Source of the DNA: Eopsaltria australis
Lineage: Eukaryota; Chordata; Aves; Passeriformes; Petroicidae
DNA length: 64,000 nt
NCBI GenBank assembly: GCA_034509425.1
Contig: JAVTVJ010000550.1
Span: forward strand, 1,053,024-1,117,023
Reading direction: 5' to 3'
Notes under the pieces: model-generated
Told to the model about the DNA's origin: nothing
Database searches by the model: none
What the model saw: the letters and a program-made list of their open reading frames with translations, nothing else
Shown here: piece after piece, positions 10,617-21,910 of the stretch
How the letters are laid out: each line of letters starts with the position of its first letter
How positions within the stretch are numbered: the first letter of the stretch is position 1
Translations under genes and position numbers: made by a program

Positions 10617-11045
10617 GTGAGTGCCGGGCGGGCGCGGGGCCGCGGGCGGGGGGAGCGCAGCCCTGCGCGGCGCCTGGGCTCGGTGGGGCCGCACCGCATC
10701 CTGCGGGAAGCCTGCCGAAGGGGGAGCAGAGCCCGGCGAGAAATACTTGCAGGCGGCTTTGGGGTTTTATTTTTAATTACGGGGTGGTTGTTTTATTTTC
10801 TCTAATTACCGGGTGGTTGGGGTTCCCCCCCCCCAAACACCCCCTTCTCCCCCCGGAGCGCCTCTGGCTGCGGCGTGCAGCTGCGCATCCCTCCCTCCGC
10901 CTGGCCCAGCCTGGGAGCTGCGGTTGTTGTTTGACCTGGTTTGTTTTGGGTTGTTGATCAAGCATGTCTTGTGTTTTGTTGGTGGCGCCAGTCGGTCTGG
11001 AGCGGAGCGGTTCACACACCCCCTCTATTCATTCCTCTCCCACAG
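10617..11045 (+). other. ID4: ID4 intron 2 (429 bases, within the 3' UTR)
   Basis: The donor GTGAGT at 10617 and the acceptor CATTCCTCTCCCACAG ending at 11045 are both strong. The three-exon layout with an untranslated third exon fits known ID4 genes. The intron carries a 26-29 base imperfect tandem duplication with two TAATTAC motifs (10764-10819) and a C10 run at 10825-10834. Confidence 0.78.
10764..10819 (+). repeat. Imperfect tandem duplication with paired TAATTA sites
   Basis: GTTTTATTTT plus TAATTACGGGGTGGTTG (10764-10790) is followed by GTTTTATTTT, a three-base CTC insertion, and TAATTACCGGGTGGTTG (10790-10819). The 17-base halves differ at one position. Each copy contains TAATTA, the core bound by many homeodomain proteins. 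Confidence 0.85.
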
Positions 11046-11885
11046 GTGTGCGGCGGCGCCGCGCCGCGCAGAGGCAACGCGGGGGGCGGGCGGCGGCGGG
11101 GGGGGGCCCGGCCCTGCCCCGCCGCACCGGAGGAAGGAGCCATCCAACCCCCCGAGCAGTTCCCATGCTTCACCCCGGCAGAGCCAAGCCTTTTCACCAT
11201 TTTGCACGTCCGTAGCGGTCCCCCCACTCGCCCAGCTCCCCGTGTCCTTTCCCCCCTTCCCCCCCGGTTCCGTCTCTTCTCGTCGTTCCCGGCCAGCTGT
11301 GAGCGGCGGCGTGTCCCACGGTGGCAGCGGGAAAAGTTGCGACTCTGCCCCGGGATAGAGAACCGAGCCTAAACCAGACTTTAGAAACCTTGTAACTCTT
11401 AAGGGACCGAGCAGCCGAATCTTGAAGCTTTACTAATCTACCAGAGCATTTGTAGATATATTTGACATCTATTGTTTAAAATAGATGGATTTTATTGGGG
11501 CCCAGGGAACTTTCTTCTCCCTGCAGGAATGTTACATATTGTATAGACAAATGAGTGACATTTCATACTGTGTATATATAGAGATGTTCTATAAGTGTGA
11601 GAAAAGTATATGCTTTAATAGACTACTGTAATTATAAAATATTTTTAATTAAATATTTTTTGTAAATATTATCAAGGTGTGTATGTTTTTTTTAATCTGT
11701 GGGAATATCTCTTAGAAAACCACAGCTCAAGTACGGAGCTGCTAATATGGAAATATCTTGAATGTTTAGGACTTTTTTTGTCCCCAAATGTCCTTTAGAC
11801 TCGAAAGTTGCAGCTTTAGCTAGTGGTGTCCTGCATGATTGCATGAGATGTCTAATTGCAAATAAACTTGTTTGGAGTCCATACA
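11046..11885 (+). other. ID4: ID4 exon 3 (3' UTR)
   Basis: The first 310 bases are GC-rich. From about 11372 the sequence turns AT-rich, with segments I recognise as the very conserved ID4 3' UTR (around GACATCTATTGTTTAAAATA, the tract at 11571-11613, and 11629-11671). It includes three Pumilio-type UGUANAUA motifs (11451, 11571, 11661) and a G-rich run at 11081-11106. The end depends on which polyadenylation site is used. Confidence 0.8.
11648..11692 (+). terminator. Proximal poly(A) signal
   Basis: ATTAAA at 11648-11653 is followed by a GT/T-rich element GGTGTGTATGTTTTTTTT (11675-11692). Cleavage would fall near 11670-11676. The signal lies in the segment that seems most conserved in ID4 mRNA ends. 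Confidence 0.6.
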
Positions 11886-11892
11886 ACGTGTT
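11861..11892 (+). terminator. Distal poly(A) signal
   Basis: A canonical AATAAA at 11861-11866 has a GTGTTTTCC element about 22 bases downstream (11887-11895). Cleavage would be near 11880-11886, adding roughly 210 bases to the short 3' UTR form. Confidence 0.6.
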
Positions 11893-14129
11893 TTCCTCAA
11901 TCTAGACTTAAAATGTTTGTAAGTGTATTATACATTTCGAGACTACACTTTTGTCATTTAGGCACAGGGGTTTTTAGTGCATTCTATAAAAGTAGCAGTA
12001 AGATGTAGTGTTTTTTACTGAGAATAGAAAACCAAATTCTGCATAGTTTTTGCATTACAGGGGCAATGCTTTAGAGCTCTGGTTAGCTTTTTTTTTTTTT
12101 AAAGAAATCTGCTGTCAAATTAGACCGAGAAATTTGTTTGGGAACTTCATTTAGCACCAAAAGGTTTTATCGCAAATTTGTGTTCCTACAGCTTATTAAT
12201 TGCTTAAAAACTGAAAACCGTTCTCTGCTTGCAACCAAAGGGCAAACCATTAACAAAAACAGTTGCTGTTTCCTTCGTCCAAAGAGTATTAGTAGTGAAC
12301 TGCAGAAAGGTACATGGGTAAAGTCATTATGATCAGTGATGTAAATTCATCTTAAAATGAGCTTAAGTAGACCAAAAATCGGATAACTGCGTCAAGATTA
12401 TTTTTCTAGTACAAAATGACTTGCATTTCACTGCAGCTATGTTACAGTTAAAATCCTGTTTAATCTCTGTGATGTGTAACTACTACATGTGAACATTAAA
12501 CTAGATTTACCTGTCTTTAACTGTGATTCTTCAGCTTATTTCTTCAATCCTCTGAATTTGCACATTCTCTTCACTATCTGTATTTGACCGGCGAATTATT
12601 TTTACGGCAAGTTCTTGTACAATCAAGTCCTGCTGGCTGTAAACTTGTGTCCAGGCTCAGTAAAAGATCCTCATCTTGTGTGATCAGTAGCCTGCGCACT
12701 AGTGAAATGGGATTTTCTGAGTGGGAGAATTAAGTAGGATTTAATTGGGTGCTTTGTAAATAGCTAGCCAACTGTGTGTGTAACATGGTCTGTTTGACTA
12801 AAAAAGAGGATTTGTTTCAGATTATACAAGTGTCAAAAGTACTATAACCCAAGGGAGGACTTCTATTAAGTTAAATATTTATAAGGAAATTATCTATGGG
12901 GGTCATTAGGTATTGACTACAGTGATAGTGTCAACAAGATGAACACTTCCTTTATCAAAATAATTGTGTTAAGATCAAATCAAAAAGTGGCTAACACATC
13001 TGCAAACACAAGGCCTCCTGTCACTGCAAATACTTTAAAGGTACAGGCATTTTATGGGCTGAGCCGGGACTTCAGGGATGGGAAGTGGGTCCCTGCATTG
13101 CATTTCCCCAGCTCTGCTGTTGCAGTTTTAGTAGTTTAATGAGCCAAATACATGTTCTTGTAAAATTAAGTCACAAATTTCTCTTCCTGAGTCTCCCTAC
13201 TACTCTGGTGGCAGTAACAATACTATCACTAGGGTTTTTACGGCCCTTCAGGAATTTTTCTGTTGTGTCAAAAAAAAGAGGAGCAACATTTCTTTCCAAA
13301 GGGTTGGTTTAAATTTACATTCATTTTCTTTGTTTATCCTATTAATATTTGTAGTCTTCTGCTTACTTCAGCTTGTACAGCTCAGATTATTTTGTATACA
13401 GTTTTTCAGTAACATTGGTTCTCCGCACACATTTGTTTCTATCCACTGTTGCCAAATTATAGTACTCCATTACACAGGAGAGGAAGCAAGTAAAAGGTGC
13501 TGTCCTAAAATATAAAACTATCCTGTAGAGTTTCTAAATATCAAAGCTGACGTATCCTGGGAGAGCTGGTAAATTACGGAGCTGCTCTTCAAGGAAGAAA
13601 ATACCAAACCCCGGATTGTTTCAGGTCAGGGCAATCTCCCGTTGAGTGTAGCAGTTTAAGGATTTGGGTTTGCTTTTTGAAAAATTTGCGGTGCAATAAG
13701 TTAGGACTTTTAGAAAATGAAGTCTTGCTAAAGAGCTGTGAAAATTTTTCCTGTTATATATAGTATTCTTCAGAAATGTGAAAGCCTGCATAGACCACTC
13801 AGAAATTTCTTACCAGATCACAATAAATGCTGATCTTTACTTATTGCTCATGTTGTGTATAAAACTCTAAAGGTATATCTAATCGCTTGCTTCCTATGCC
13901 TGGAATCAGTGCAGTCCTAAATGCAGCCATAATTATTTTTTGTTTTTCAAAGATTTTAGTCTTTTATCATACTGTAATCCCGTATCTTGTTTAAATCATG
14001 TTTTCCATATAGCAAAAGGCATAAATGTTTGAACAAAGGCAAATTAAAAGGACCCTTTCTTCTAATGCCTTGAATTTTCTCTTAGTCACAAAAGCATTCC
14101 TTAAAAGGAGCTTTTTGATTGCGTGATGA
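11893..14129. other. Downstream flank of ID4
   Basis: AT-rich unique sequence with no recognisable gene. Longer 3' UTR forms of ID4 could reach into this flank, but I see no strong further AATAAA plus GT-rich pair. A T11 run lies at 12089-12099. Confidence 0.5.
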
Positions 14130-14265
14130 GAGTTGTGGTGAGGCTGCCAGATTAGGAATTAGGATACCAAATTCTGTTCCCAGCTCTGCTACTGAGGCTC
14201 TTTTGTGACCTTGAGCAAGTCACCAGCTGTCAAACAAACTTCCAGTTTTCCACTTGTACCGGTGG
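14130..14265 (+). repeat. MIR/CORE-SINE-like relic
   Basis: CCCAGCTCTGCTACT, a short gap, then TGTGACCTTGAGCAAGTCAC (14206-14225) matches the central and tail-proximal part of the MIR consensus as I know it (tCCCAGCTCTGCCACTtactagctgTGTGACCTTGGGCAAGTCAC). The start and end are approximate. An old MIR copy is the likeliest reading in an amniote genome. Confidence 0.65.
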
Positions 14266-17200
14266 CAACATGTGCTCATCTTTACAGGAGCAAGGAGATG
14301 GAACAGGCAAAATGCATTCCTGTTTTACCTTTCTTATGTGGAGCGAGTTTTGGGTAAGAAGGGAAGCATGGGGAAAGCTGGAGTGGTTACCAGGAAAGCT
14401 TTCCTAAGGAGGAGCTGTTTGGGAAATACATTGCAAGTAGAGGTTGCAAGGAGCCTCTTTTCGTGGGACACAGAAATTGTGAAGGACTAGAAAACGGTCT
14501 TTTGGAGGAATCGATGAGGGAGCCAGGTATTTTCCGTCCCTAACTCGAATGCTGTCTGCAGAGCACAGCGATGGACACTGCTAATGCTGCGTGTCCGTTT
14601 TCATGAGCTGCGGTGTGGAGGTCCCAGTCCTTGCAGGTACTGAGGCTCCCCTCTGAAATTTCCAAGTGACAGGAAAGGTTTATTCCATGTAAAAGCCAAA
14701 TGCCAGCTCCTGTGGCATTTTTCCTGCTGTTTCACATGGGAATGGTATTTATTTTCACTTTCCATAGTGCTCCTTTTAAATAGTTGCATTTTCAGCCACA
14801 AGCGAAGTGGTCATAAGGAATGCCATAGCTGTCCTGCTGGTTGTTCTGAGAGTTAATGAATAAACCATGTATAGGATAAACAGGTTTATGCAAATGCAGA
14901 GCAGCACTTTACTATTATTTGTATTTTCAAGGCTTTTGTAGCTGTAGAAGTCACATTTCTGTAAAACCTTTACAGTTGGAAAGAAGAAACCACAGTACAA
15001 GTAATTCAAGTAATTGTTTTAGATGCAACATAATTTACTGGTTTCTCCAATAGTAAGGTTTGCAATACTGAATAGCATGCTTCCAAAACAGTATTGAAAA
15101 CGTTCTGCTCTCCAGTCCCAGAACATGTGATCTGAAAACACTGGCTAAATATATTCCCCCATACAACTGCTTGCTTTTTTGCATTAGAAAATCCACCCTT
15201 TACTCTCATTCCTGGGTGAGAGAAAACTTGTGTGCTCTGCCTACCAGTAGAGCCTGCTTTCCCAAATGTCCAAAGCAGGCATGCATGCACGCACCAGCCC
15301 TTGGAGCACATCAGAGCTGATCTGGGGACTGGGCACCCTGGCGCTGTACCGCACTTGGGAGCTTGGCTGCAGGCAGCTGCCAGCCAGATGCCAGCATCCC
15401 GTGGGTCAGAGGCACAGTCTCTGAGCCATCACGTCCTGGTCATACCTTCCTGACAAAAACCTTTTTCCCCTTCACAGCCTGAAAAAAAAACATTCTCAGG
15501 GACCAGGATATGGCATAAATTGCAGTGTGATCACAGCAACATGGACATGTGGGGGAATTTTCTGAGTTGGCATCCCTCCTCCTTAGCAAAACATCTGCTG
15601 GAGAAGAGCCGTGTCACCCAGAGGTGCACCCACGGAGCACTGGGGAGGGAGCCTTTGCGAGTGCTGCACCCAGGCACAAGCACACAGCTGAAGCCATCAG
15701 CCAGATGCTGGTGAGCAATAGACCTGGCTGCTGGGCACACTAACTACTGCAAGGCAATGTTTTCCCCCGTTTTGTTCCTCTTGAAGGTATGAGGGGGCAC
15801 ACAAGACTATTTTCAGTCAGTGCTTGAGTGCTGAGGCAGTTGAGGACCTGTAGACATAGCCGTAAAAAGCACATCTCCACACACAAAGGTGAAAACTATT
15901 CCAGTGGGTTGTGCTTCCCCACCTGTCCCCTGTGTCACTCAGAGGGGCACAGGCCAGGAAAGCAGAGCACTCTTCTGGCAGCTTAATTCAAAATAGAGGA
16001 CACAGCAGTGGCTGGAATGAATTAGCCCCCATTTGTAATTTCTTGGCCTGTAGGGAGAAGAGCTGGCAGCCCGGACTTTGGCACATAGAGCCAGGAGCAT
16101 TCCCTCCCCACACAAAGTGCGACAGCAGCACTGCGCGGGATGCGGGGCAGGGCAGCGCAGGGTTTTCTTCCTTTGATGGGCATGGAACACACTTTGACAG
16201 GGAACAGGGGTTGGTTTTTATTTTCTTCTCTTTTTTTTTGCCCTTTTTTCTTTTAACCTTCTTTTAGCCTCGGGTTTGCTTCCTTTTAGGTTTTTTTTTC
16301 CCCCAAAGATGATGTGTTTATCAACTGATAAGATGCACTTGCTTCTGGTAAAAGAAGCACTTTGACAATTTTCACAACATGTATAATTTGCTTAAGGACC
16401 ATAATGACTTCTTCTGAGCCATGTGTCATGTAAATAAATATTCTAATAATTTTTAACATGCATATTATGTACTCCATAGATCAATGGCTCCTTTGAAGCT
16501 CTTACTGTTTATCCTTTAAGTTCCTATTCAGACATTTTAAAATATGCATTATTTATTCAAGAGGCTATCTTTTCATTCAGAGATGCTGGTGTCTATATTT
16601 GTAGCAGTCTAGCATCTATATCTTGTTTAGAATATTTAAAAATCAATATTTCTTAGTCTTTTCAGCAGGTTGGAAATTTTCCCATAAAAATGCTGTAACA
16701 GGAAAGAATACTTCAAATTAATAAGACTGAAACATATATCCATTTTTGATCAGTTTTTAAAGACTTTGTCTTCTGTTCCCTTTTACCTTCTCCAGCAGCC
16801 CTGGAAACACGCAGGGTCAGAAACAGGTGACGTGTGTGTTGCAGTGCAGGTATTGAATCCCTGGGAGGGCTTGGGAGGAGGATGGCAGTGCCTGGACTCA
16901 GACACAGTGCTACAAGCCAGCATTGCCCCTTGACTTCTGATGTGTCTGTTCAGAGACTGGGGGTCCATCCCCAGAGGAGCATCACAGCACTGGGGCAGCA
17001 ATCATGCAAAAGGACATTGCCTTCTCCAGCTTTAACAAGGAAGCAGTTTCTTGGTTCATGTGCAGGACAGGTTCACCAGATAAGTAGGAACCAATATTAC
17101 CAGCACTGCCTTGTGAGCTGCCCCAGGGCTTCAAGTGCCACCAGGGTTTTTTGGCGGGTTGTGGTGGTTTTGAGGTGCTTAAGGGCTCCGTGCCAGGCAG

Positions 17201-17661
17201 CTGCCAAAGCCAGGGGCAGGTGTGAAGGTGCAGTGCACATGGAAGCAAAAGCATGGACACAGATGACTTCATGCCTTCGCAGCTCTTAGCCATGGCAAAT
17301 CCTTTCCAGTTCTCAGAGGGTGGGAGAGCAGGCAGAAGTTCTATCTCCACCTCAACAGAAAACTGCAAGGGGAACCCACTGAGCTTCCAGGACCTTGCAG
17401 GAGTAGCCCATGAGATAAGAGGGTCTCTGACCTCCATGCAGGCTAATGAAGGAGGAAAACCAGGGCTGAGAAAGATAAAGTTCTTATTTAAATGCAGACA
17501 CCTGCAACAATAGAGGTGGAAACATAAAAAATTGCTATCAAATTCATTTGCTTGTAGTATGAAGGCTTTTGTCTCACCTTGTTTAAACAGTCCCACTCCT
17601 GTGTTTAGTTTACTTCTGTTAATATCCCCCAGAGGCTTCATCATTTGCTATTGATGAGCGT
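14266..17661. other. Intergenic, no gene seen
   Basis: Unique sequence. 15200-16200 and 16780-17460 are less AT-rich and carry open frames on both strands (longest 220 codons on minus, 16982-17644), with no family I recognise and no splice or promoter context. T-rich stretches lie at 16216-16256 and 16290-16300. Confidence 0.5.
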
Positions 17662-17691
17662 GCACACACACACAAAAAAAAAAAAAAAAAA
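17662..17691 (+). repeat. (CA)n followed by A18
   Basis: A short CACACA run leads into 18 consecutive A residues (17674-17691). I see no element upstream that would make it a retroposon tail. Confidence 0.8.
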
Positions 17692-18660
17692 GTGGTTCTG
17701 TCCAAGCAATTAATTCTCTTTCCAAGTGCTTAAAATTCAGCATGTCCCTTCAGTTCCAAAGGTGCTAGATCTTCAAAACCAGCAAGCTGCTCACAGTCAG
17801 CTGGGAAACCCCAAGTTATTTTGGAGCACATAAAAACATTCAGTGCTGATAAATACTCACACTGTGTTTTGCATCTTCATAATTTGGGATTCCATTTACT
17901 TGACATATGCAATAAATAACACAATAAATAAAATATGCTCCCTGCCTCAAGGACGTTTCTCTGTGTAAGTTGAAGCCCGGTATACAAACTCCTTCCAAAC
18001 CAGCTTGTGCTACACATCTACCACACTTCTATTCTAATGCAGGGAAACCTTTGTAAGAAGGTGACTATGAACAATGCCCTTTAAACCATGATGGAAGCGG
18101 ATGTGGATAAGGATTCTAATAAGAATATAAAGCAGGAAAAATAGAGCATTGCTTTAGCTCTGGGGAAAAAAATATTCATTAGCCCTTTTTTGGTGAAAAA
18201 TGTTTTTACCTAAAACGTTGGAAACTCCAGTGAGTCAGCTCTTGGATCGAATGCCCACCGAAGTCTTTCCATCACCTTCAGCAGATGTCAAATGGCAAAT
18301 TCACATGAATGAATGGGTACATTTAGGTCTCTGTAGTGCACTGCTTTGCATGGACAAAATCCCATTATGCTTCCTTCAGGCCTCAATTAGGAGGTAGATT
18401 TTGCCATTTTTTGCCTATTTATCATAGACCTACACTGTTCTCACTGGTATAAGAAGTTGGGCGTAGACTTCAACCAAGCAGAACATCACCAGGACCCTCA
18501 ACTTTTAACTTTCCCATATTCTAAAACCATGACAGCTCTCTATGCAAAGAGTTACATGTGACTCAATAGCAGCAGCAGCTCCATCAGAGCTAAACAGTGA
18601 AGGAAACTAATTGTGAGGCCCAGCCTGTCCCTGACTTAGCCTTGGACTCAGTTTCCTGTT
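17692..18660. other. Intergenic, no gene seen
   Basis: AT-rich unique sequence up to the CR1 fragment. Confidence 0.5.
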
Positions 18661-18796
18661 AATCACAGAATTAAAGAACAGTTTGAGTTGGAAGGGCCTT
18701 TAAAGATCATCTAGTTCCAGCCCCTTTGCCACAGGCAGGGACTCTAGACCAGGTTGTTCAAAGTCCCATCTGACTTGTCTTTGAAATACTTTGAGT
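18661..18796 (-). repeat. CR1 LINE 3' end (minus strand)
   Basis: AATCACAGAATTAAAGAACA, then GTTTGAGTTGGAAGGGCCTT, then GATCATCTAGTTCCAGCCCC is the reverse complement of a CR1 3' tail. It also aligns by eye with the reverse complement of 31340-31437 in this same window, including the TCTAGACCAGGTTG block. It is 5'-truncated, as is usual for CR1. A few bases are missing between GGGACT and CTAGACC compared with that second copy. Confidence 0.93.
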
Positions 18797-21700
18797 GGTA
18801 TAAAATTCTCTTTTCCATTGCCAGATGGGTTTTGAGTTGAGTTTTGCCATGATTTTGCCCATGAATTAGTTCAGTGGGCAGGGCAGGGTGGGATGCTCAC
18901 TGCCATCAATTGCTGGGGGAGGTTACATCGTATTTGGCTTGTATGCTGAATACAAACAGAGATATCTGTCAGTGTTTGCTTGGATTCATTGAAATATTAA
19001 AACCAATGCTTGTGTCTGTGTTGCAGGGCAAGGTCTTCTTTATTTTGCTGGGGCAATAGCCATGTTGAAACAAACTGTATTTTGTTTTCTTTCAGACAGG
19101 TGTGATGGCACACCTGCGGAGCTCAGGCTTGAATAGCAACTCGTAACCTTTTGTGGGTAAGGTGGGGGGCAAATCCTGCTTAACAAGGATGTCAAACTGA
19201 TCTTTGTTCCCTTCTCCCAACCAAGTATCTGTGGCAACAAGCTGGAGACAGGTAAACAATCGGCTTCTGCTACCGCAAGCTTTCCATTTACAGTTCACCA
19301 GGAGCTCTTATTATATGAAAGGAAAGGGTGGATGTGGTGTCAACACAAGGCAATAGTAATATTATTTGAACAGGTGTGTGGGGTGTTGCTAAAGTGAGAG
19401 AACGGGCGAGCTGTAGGGAGCAGTTAGTACAGGGCTGTGCATGTAATAACCAGAGCTCACCCGCGTGTATTATCATAACAATCATGTGTGGCGATGGGTT
19501 TCACAATAAGCTGGTCTGATTTACCCGGTGCATTAAACTAGTTCTGTTGTTTCTCACTTCCTAACTCCCTGCTGGAAAAGAGCCCGAAAAAATACGCACG
19601 CTAAAAATTTGGTGAGCAGACCCACCGTGCACGCAGCTACAGATAGATAACCCACCAGGCCACAATTAGCCCCCAGACTCTGCTCCTCCACACACAACTT
19701 TACTGCTGATTTATGTTGGTGGAAGAGAGAAAGCAGATTAAGCATCTCAGGACTGCATTACAAAGGGATGGCAGGTTTGCGGCAAGTGTTAAGGCACCGT
19801 GGAATTGGGAGAGTCGAGTACCTCAGCAGTTTTGTCTATACATCTATTCTCTGTAATGCAGTTAATTTTAATAATGTATTTCCAGTCTGTGATGTGTGTT
19901 AAATTGATATGTATCTGTGATTCGAATGTATATTCATCTCTGTGTGTATAGAGTTAGATGAATATCCTTTCAGCAAGAAATCTGTGAGCCACAATAGAGA
20001 ATCGAAACAGTAAAAATAATCTTTTTGATTCTGCTTTTAAGGAGACGACTGGAATCACATTAGAAAGGATTAATGCGGTAGGTACATACCTTACTGAAAT
20101 TTGCATGCTTCCATTGTGGGAAAGTGGGAAACAAAGGGAAAAAATCATACCCTGGTGTGCTCTCCAAGAAGAGCTATATGCTATGATTCACTGAAGACAG
20201 CCATGGAGGTTACAAAACAGAAATTAAGAGGCGATATAAATTACGTGAGGGTGTTCTAGACGATTAGACAACTCGTTGGTCCATTTATAGGGCTGCTCGT
20301 AGCTTTATATCAAATCTGATGAAAGAGTGGCAAATTCTAAGCAAGGAAATTTTTCACTCTCTCCTTTCTTAAGCTGTACTTTGTTTAGAGATATCTTAAT
20401 GTGTATCCTGAGAATTTTAATAAGAAACTATTGCATGCCACTGGTTTGTGCAAACAGTAGTTGTATTATTACAGGGGATGAATTAATCTTCCAGGCGTCC
20501 ATTTGTGTTACTCAGATCAGGCAGGGTTTATTTGCAAAGGGCTGACCCTGCTTCCTGGCAGGTTTGCCGGGAGGTGCTGTGCCAGATTCCCTCCAGTGGA
20601 TGCAGGAGGGTTCAGCTGGCACATCCCAGGGACAGCGGGGACAGTCACATGGCAGGGGCTGCCGCCTGAGGGAATGCAGGGCCAGTGGCTGTGACGGTCC
20701 TGGGCTCGACAGGCTCCCTCTGGGATTCTTTAGTGGGTATTGAAGGCTGGTAGGAAACAAGTATTCTCAAGCTTGGGTCTGCATTCTTCTGGTAATGCAG
20801 ATTTAGCCCAAGGTCACACAAGAAACCTTTATTTCAAGCAGCTTGCTCCGTCTTAAGGAGAATTGCTACAGCATTTCCCTTTGTACACATTTCGTTAAGT
20901 AAAAGCTTAATAGCAGGGTGGCTGTCATCTTAGGGCAAATATTTTAGAAATCCCTTGTTAGTCACATCAGGTGTGCTTCTTCAATATTGCAACATCTGTT
21001 ATTTGTTAGATGCAAACAGAGAATGAAAATGTGTATTTGCCTTGTCCTGGGCTCTTCAAGTAATTCAGGCAACCTGGCTGAATGTGCTGGAGACAGTGCT
21101 GACAGTACAGTTATTTCAGGAGGGTAAAATTGCACCAAAAGTTGAGTAGGGGGTAAACTAAAAAGTGTTGTATTATGCTTGGGTGCCCTCTAGTTCTTTT
21201 ACAATCCAGTGTGTACTTTAAATATACCTTGATCCTTGGAATTTCCTTGTAGAAGTCAATGCTGTGCTGCTGTTCCAGCAGAACAAACACTGGGTGGACT
21301 CTTCACAAACAGAGGGTAGGTCCCAGTCAGCTGAAAGGAGCATACTCTTGATCACAAGGGACTGGGTTTCTGCATTATAACAAGCATTTTGACCTTTCTC
21401 TGCAGGCATGATTATTTCACACTACAAGACACATATTTCGAGGTTTCATCACAAAAATCTGATTCTTTGCTTTGGATAAGTTTTGCCGGTTTTTAAGCAA
21501 ATACTGAAGTAATCAAAAATAGCATCCTGGTAGTATTTTAGGCGTAGTTTGAAGAAGTTAATTGAATAGGGACTTTAATGAGAGGGCAGTGGATTCTTAA
21601 TTACCTCAGGCACAGTTTAGCACTTCGTTCATGTATGGTATTTGCATGGGGTGCATCAGTCTTGTATTAGTTGTCTATTGCAATGCAAAAGTTGGTGGCA

Positions 21701-21831
21701 AAGTCGTTGTGGTGTGCTGCAGAAACAGCATTACAGCTGCATAACAGCCTGTGCAAGAACTCCTTGAACATAGATGGTTTATATTCATTAACATCATCAA
21801 TCAGTAAAGAGCTTGTTTGGGTTTTGGTTTG
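18797..21831. other. Intergenic with an enhancer-like block
   Basis: No gene is seen. 19380-19640 and 20220-20310 keep clustered CpGs in otherwise CpG-poor DNA and contain motifs such as AGATAGATAA (GATA type) and CTTTATATCAAA. I treat them as candidate regulatory DNA (see findings). Confidence 0.5.
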
Positions 21832-21910
21832 GTTATACATATATATAAACATATATATATATATATATATATATATGCGTATATATATATATTTATATAT
21901 TTATATAAAT
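21832..21910 (+). repeat. (AT)n microsatellite
   Basis: Imperfect TA dinucleotide repeat, interrupted by GCGT near 21877-21880 and by TTTATA units towards the end. The isoleucine/tyrosine-rich frame through it is not a gene. Confidence 0.95.

Larger units (their letters stand above)
8690..11370. promoter_or_regulatory. CpG island covering ID4
   Basis: GC content and CpG density rise sharply near 8690 and stay high to about 11370, in strong contrast to the AT-rich flanks. The island spans the promoter, 5' UTR, exon 1, both introns, exon 2 and the first 300 bases of exon 3. Such islands mark developmental regulator promoters, and ID4 is a well-known target of promoter methylation in mammals. 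The many long open frames on both strands here (for example minus 9269-10273) follow from the GC-rich, stop-poor composition. Confidence 0.92.

Noticed and set aside
20800..20825. GCCCAAGGTCACACAAGAAA resembling reverse MIR
   Set aside because: About 16 bases of similarity without flanking support.
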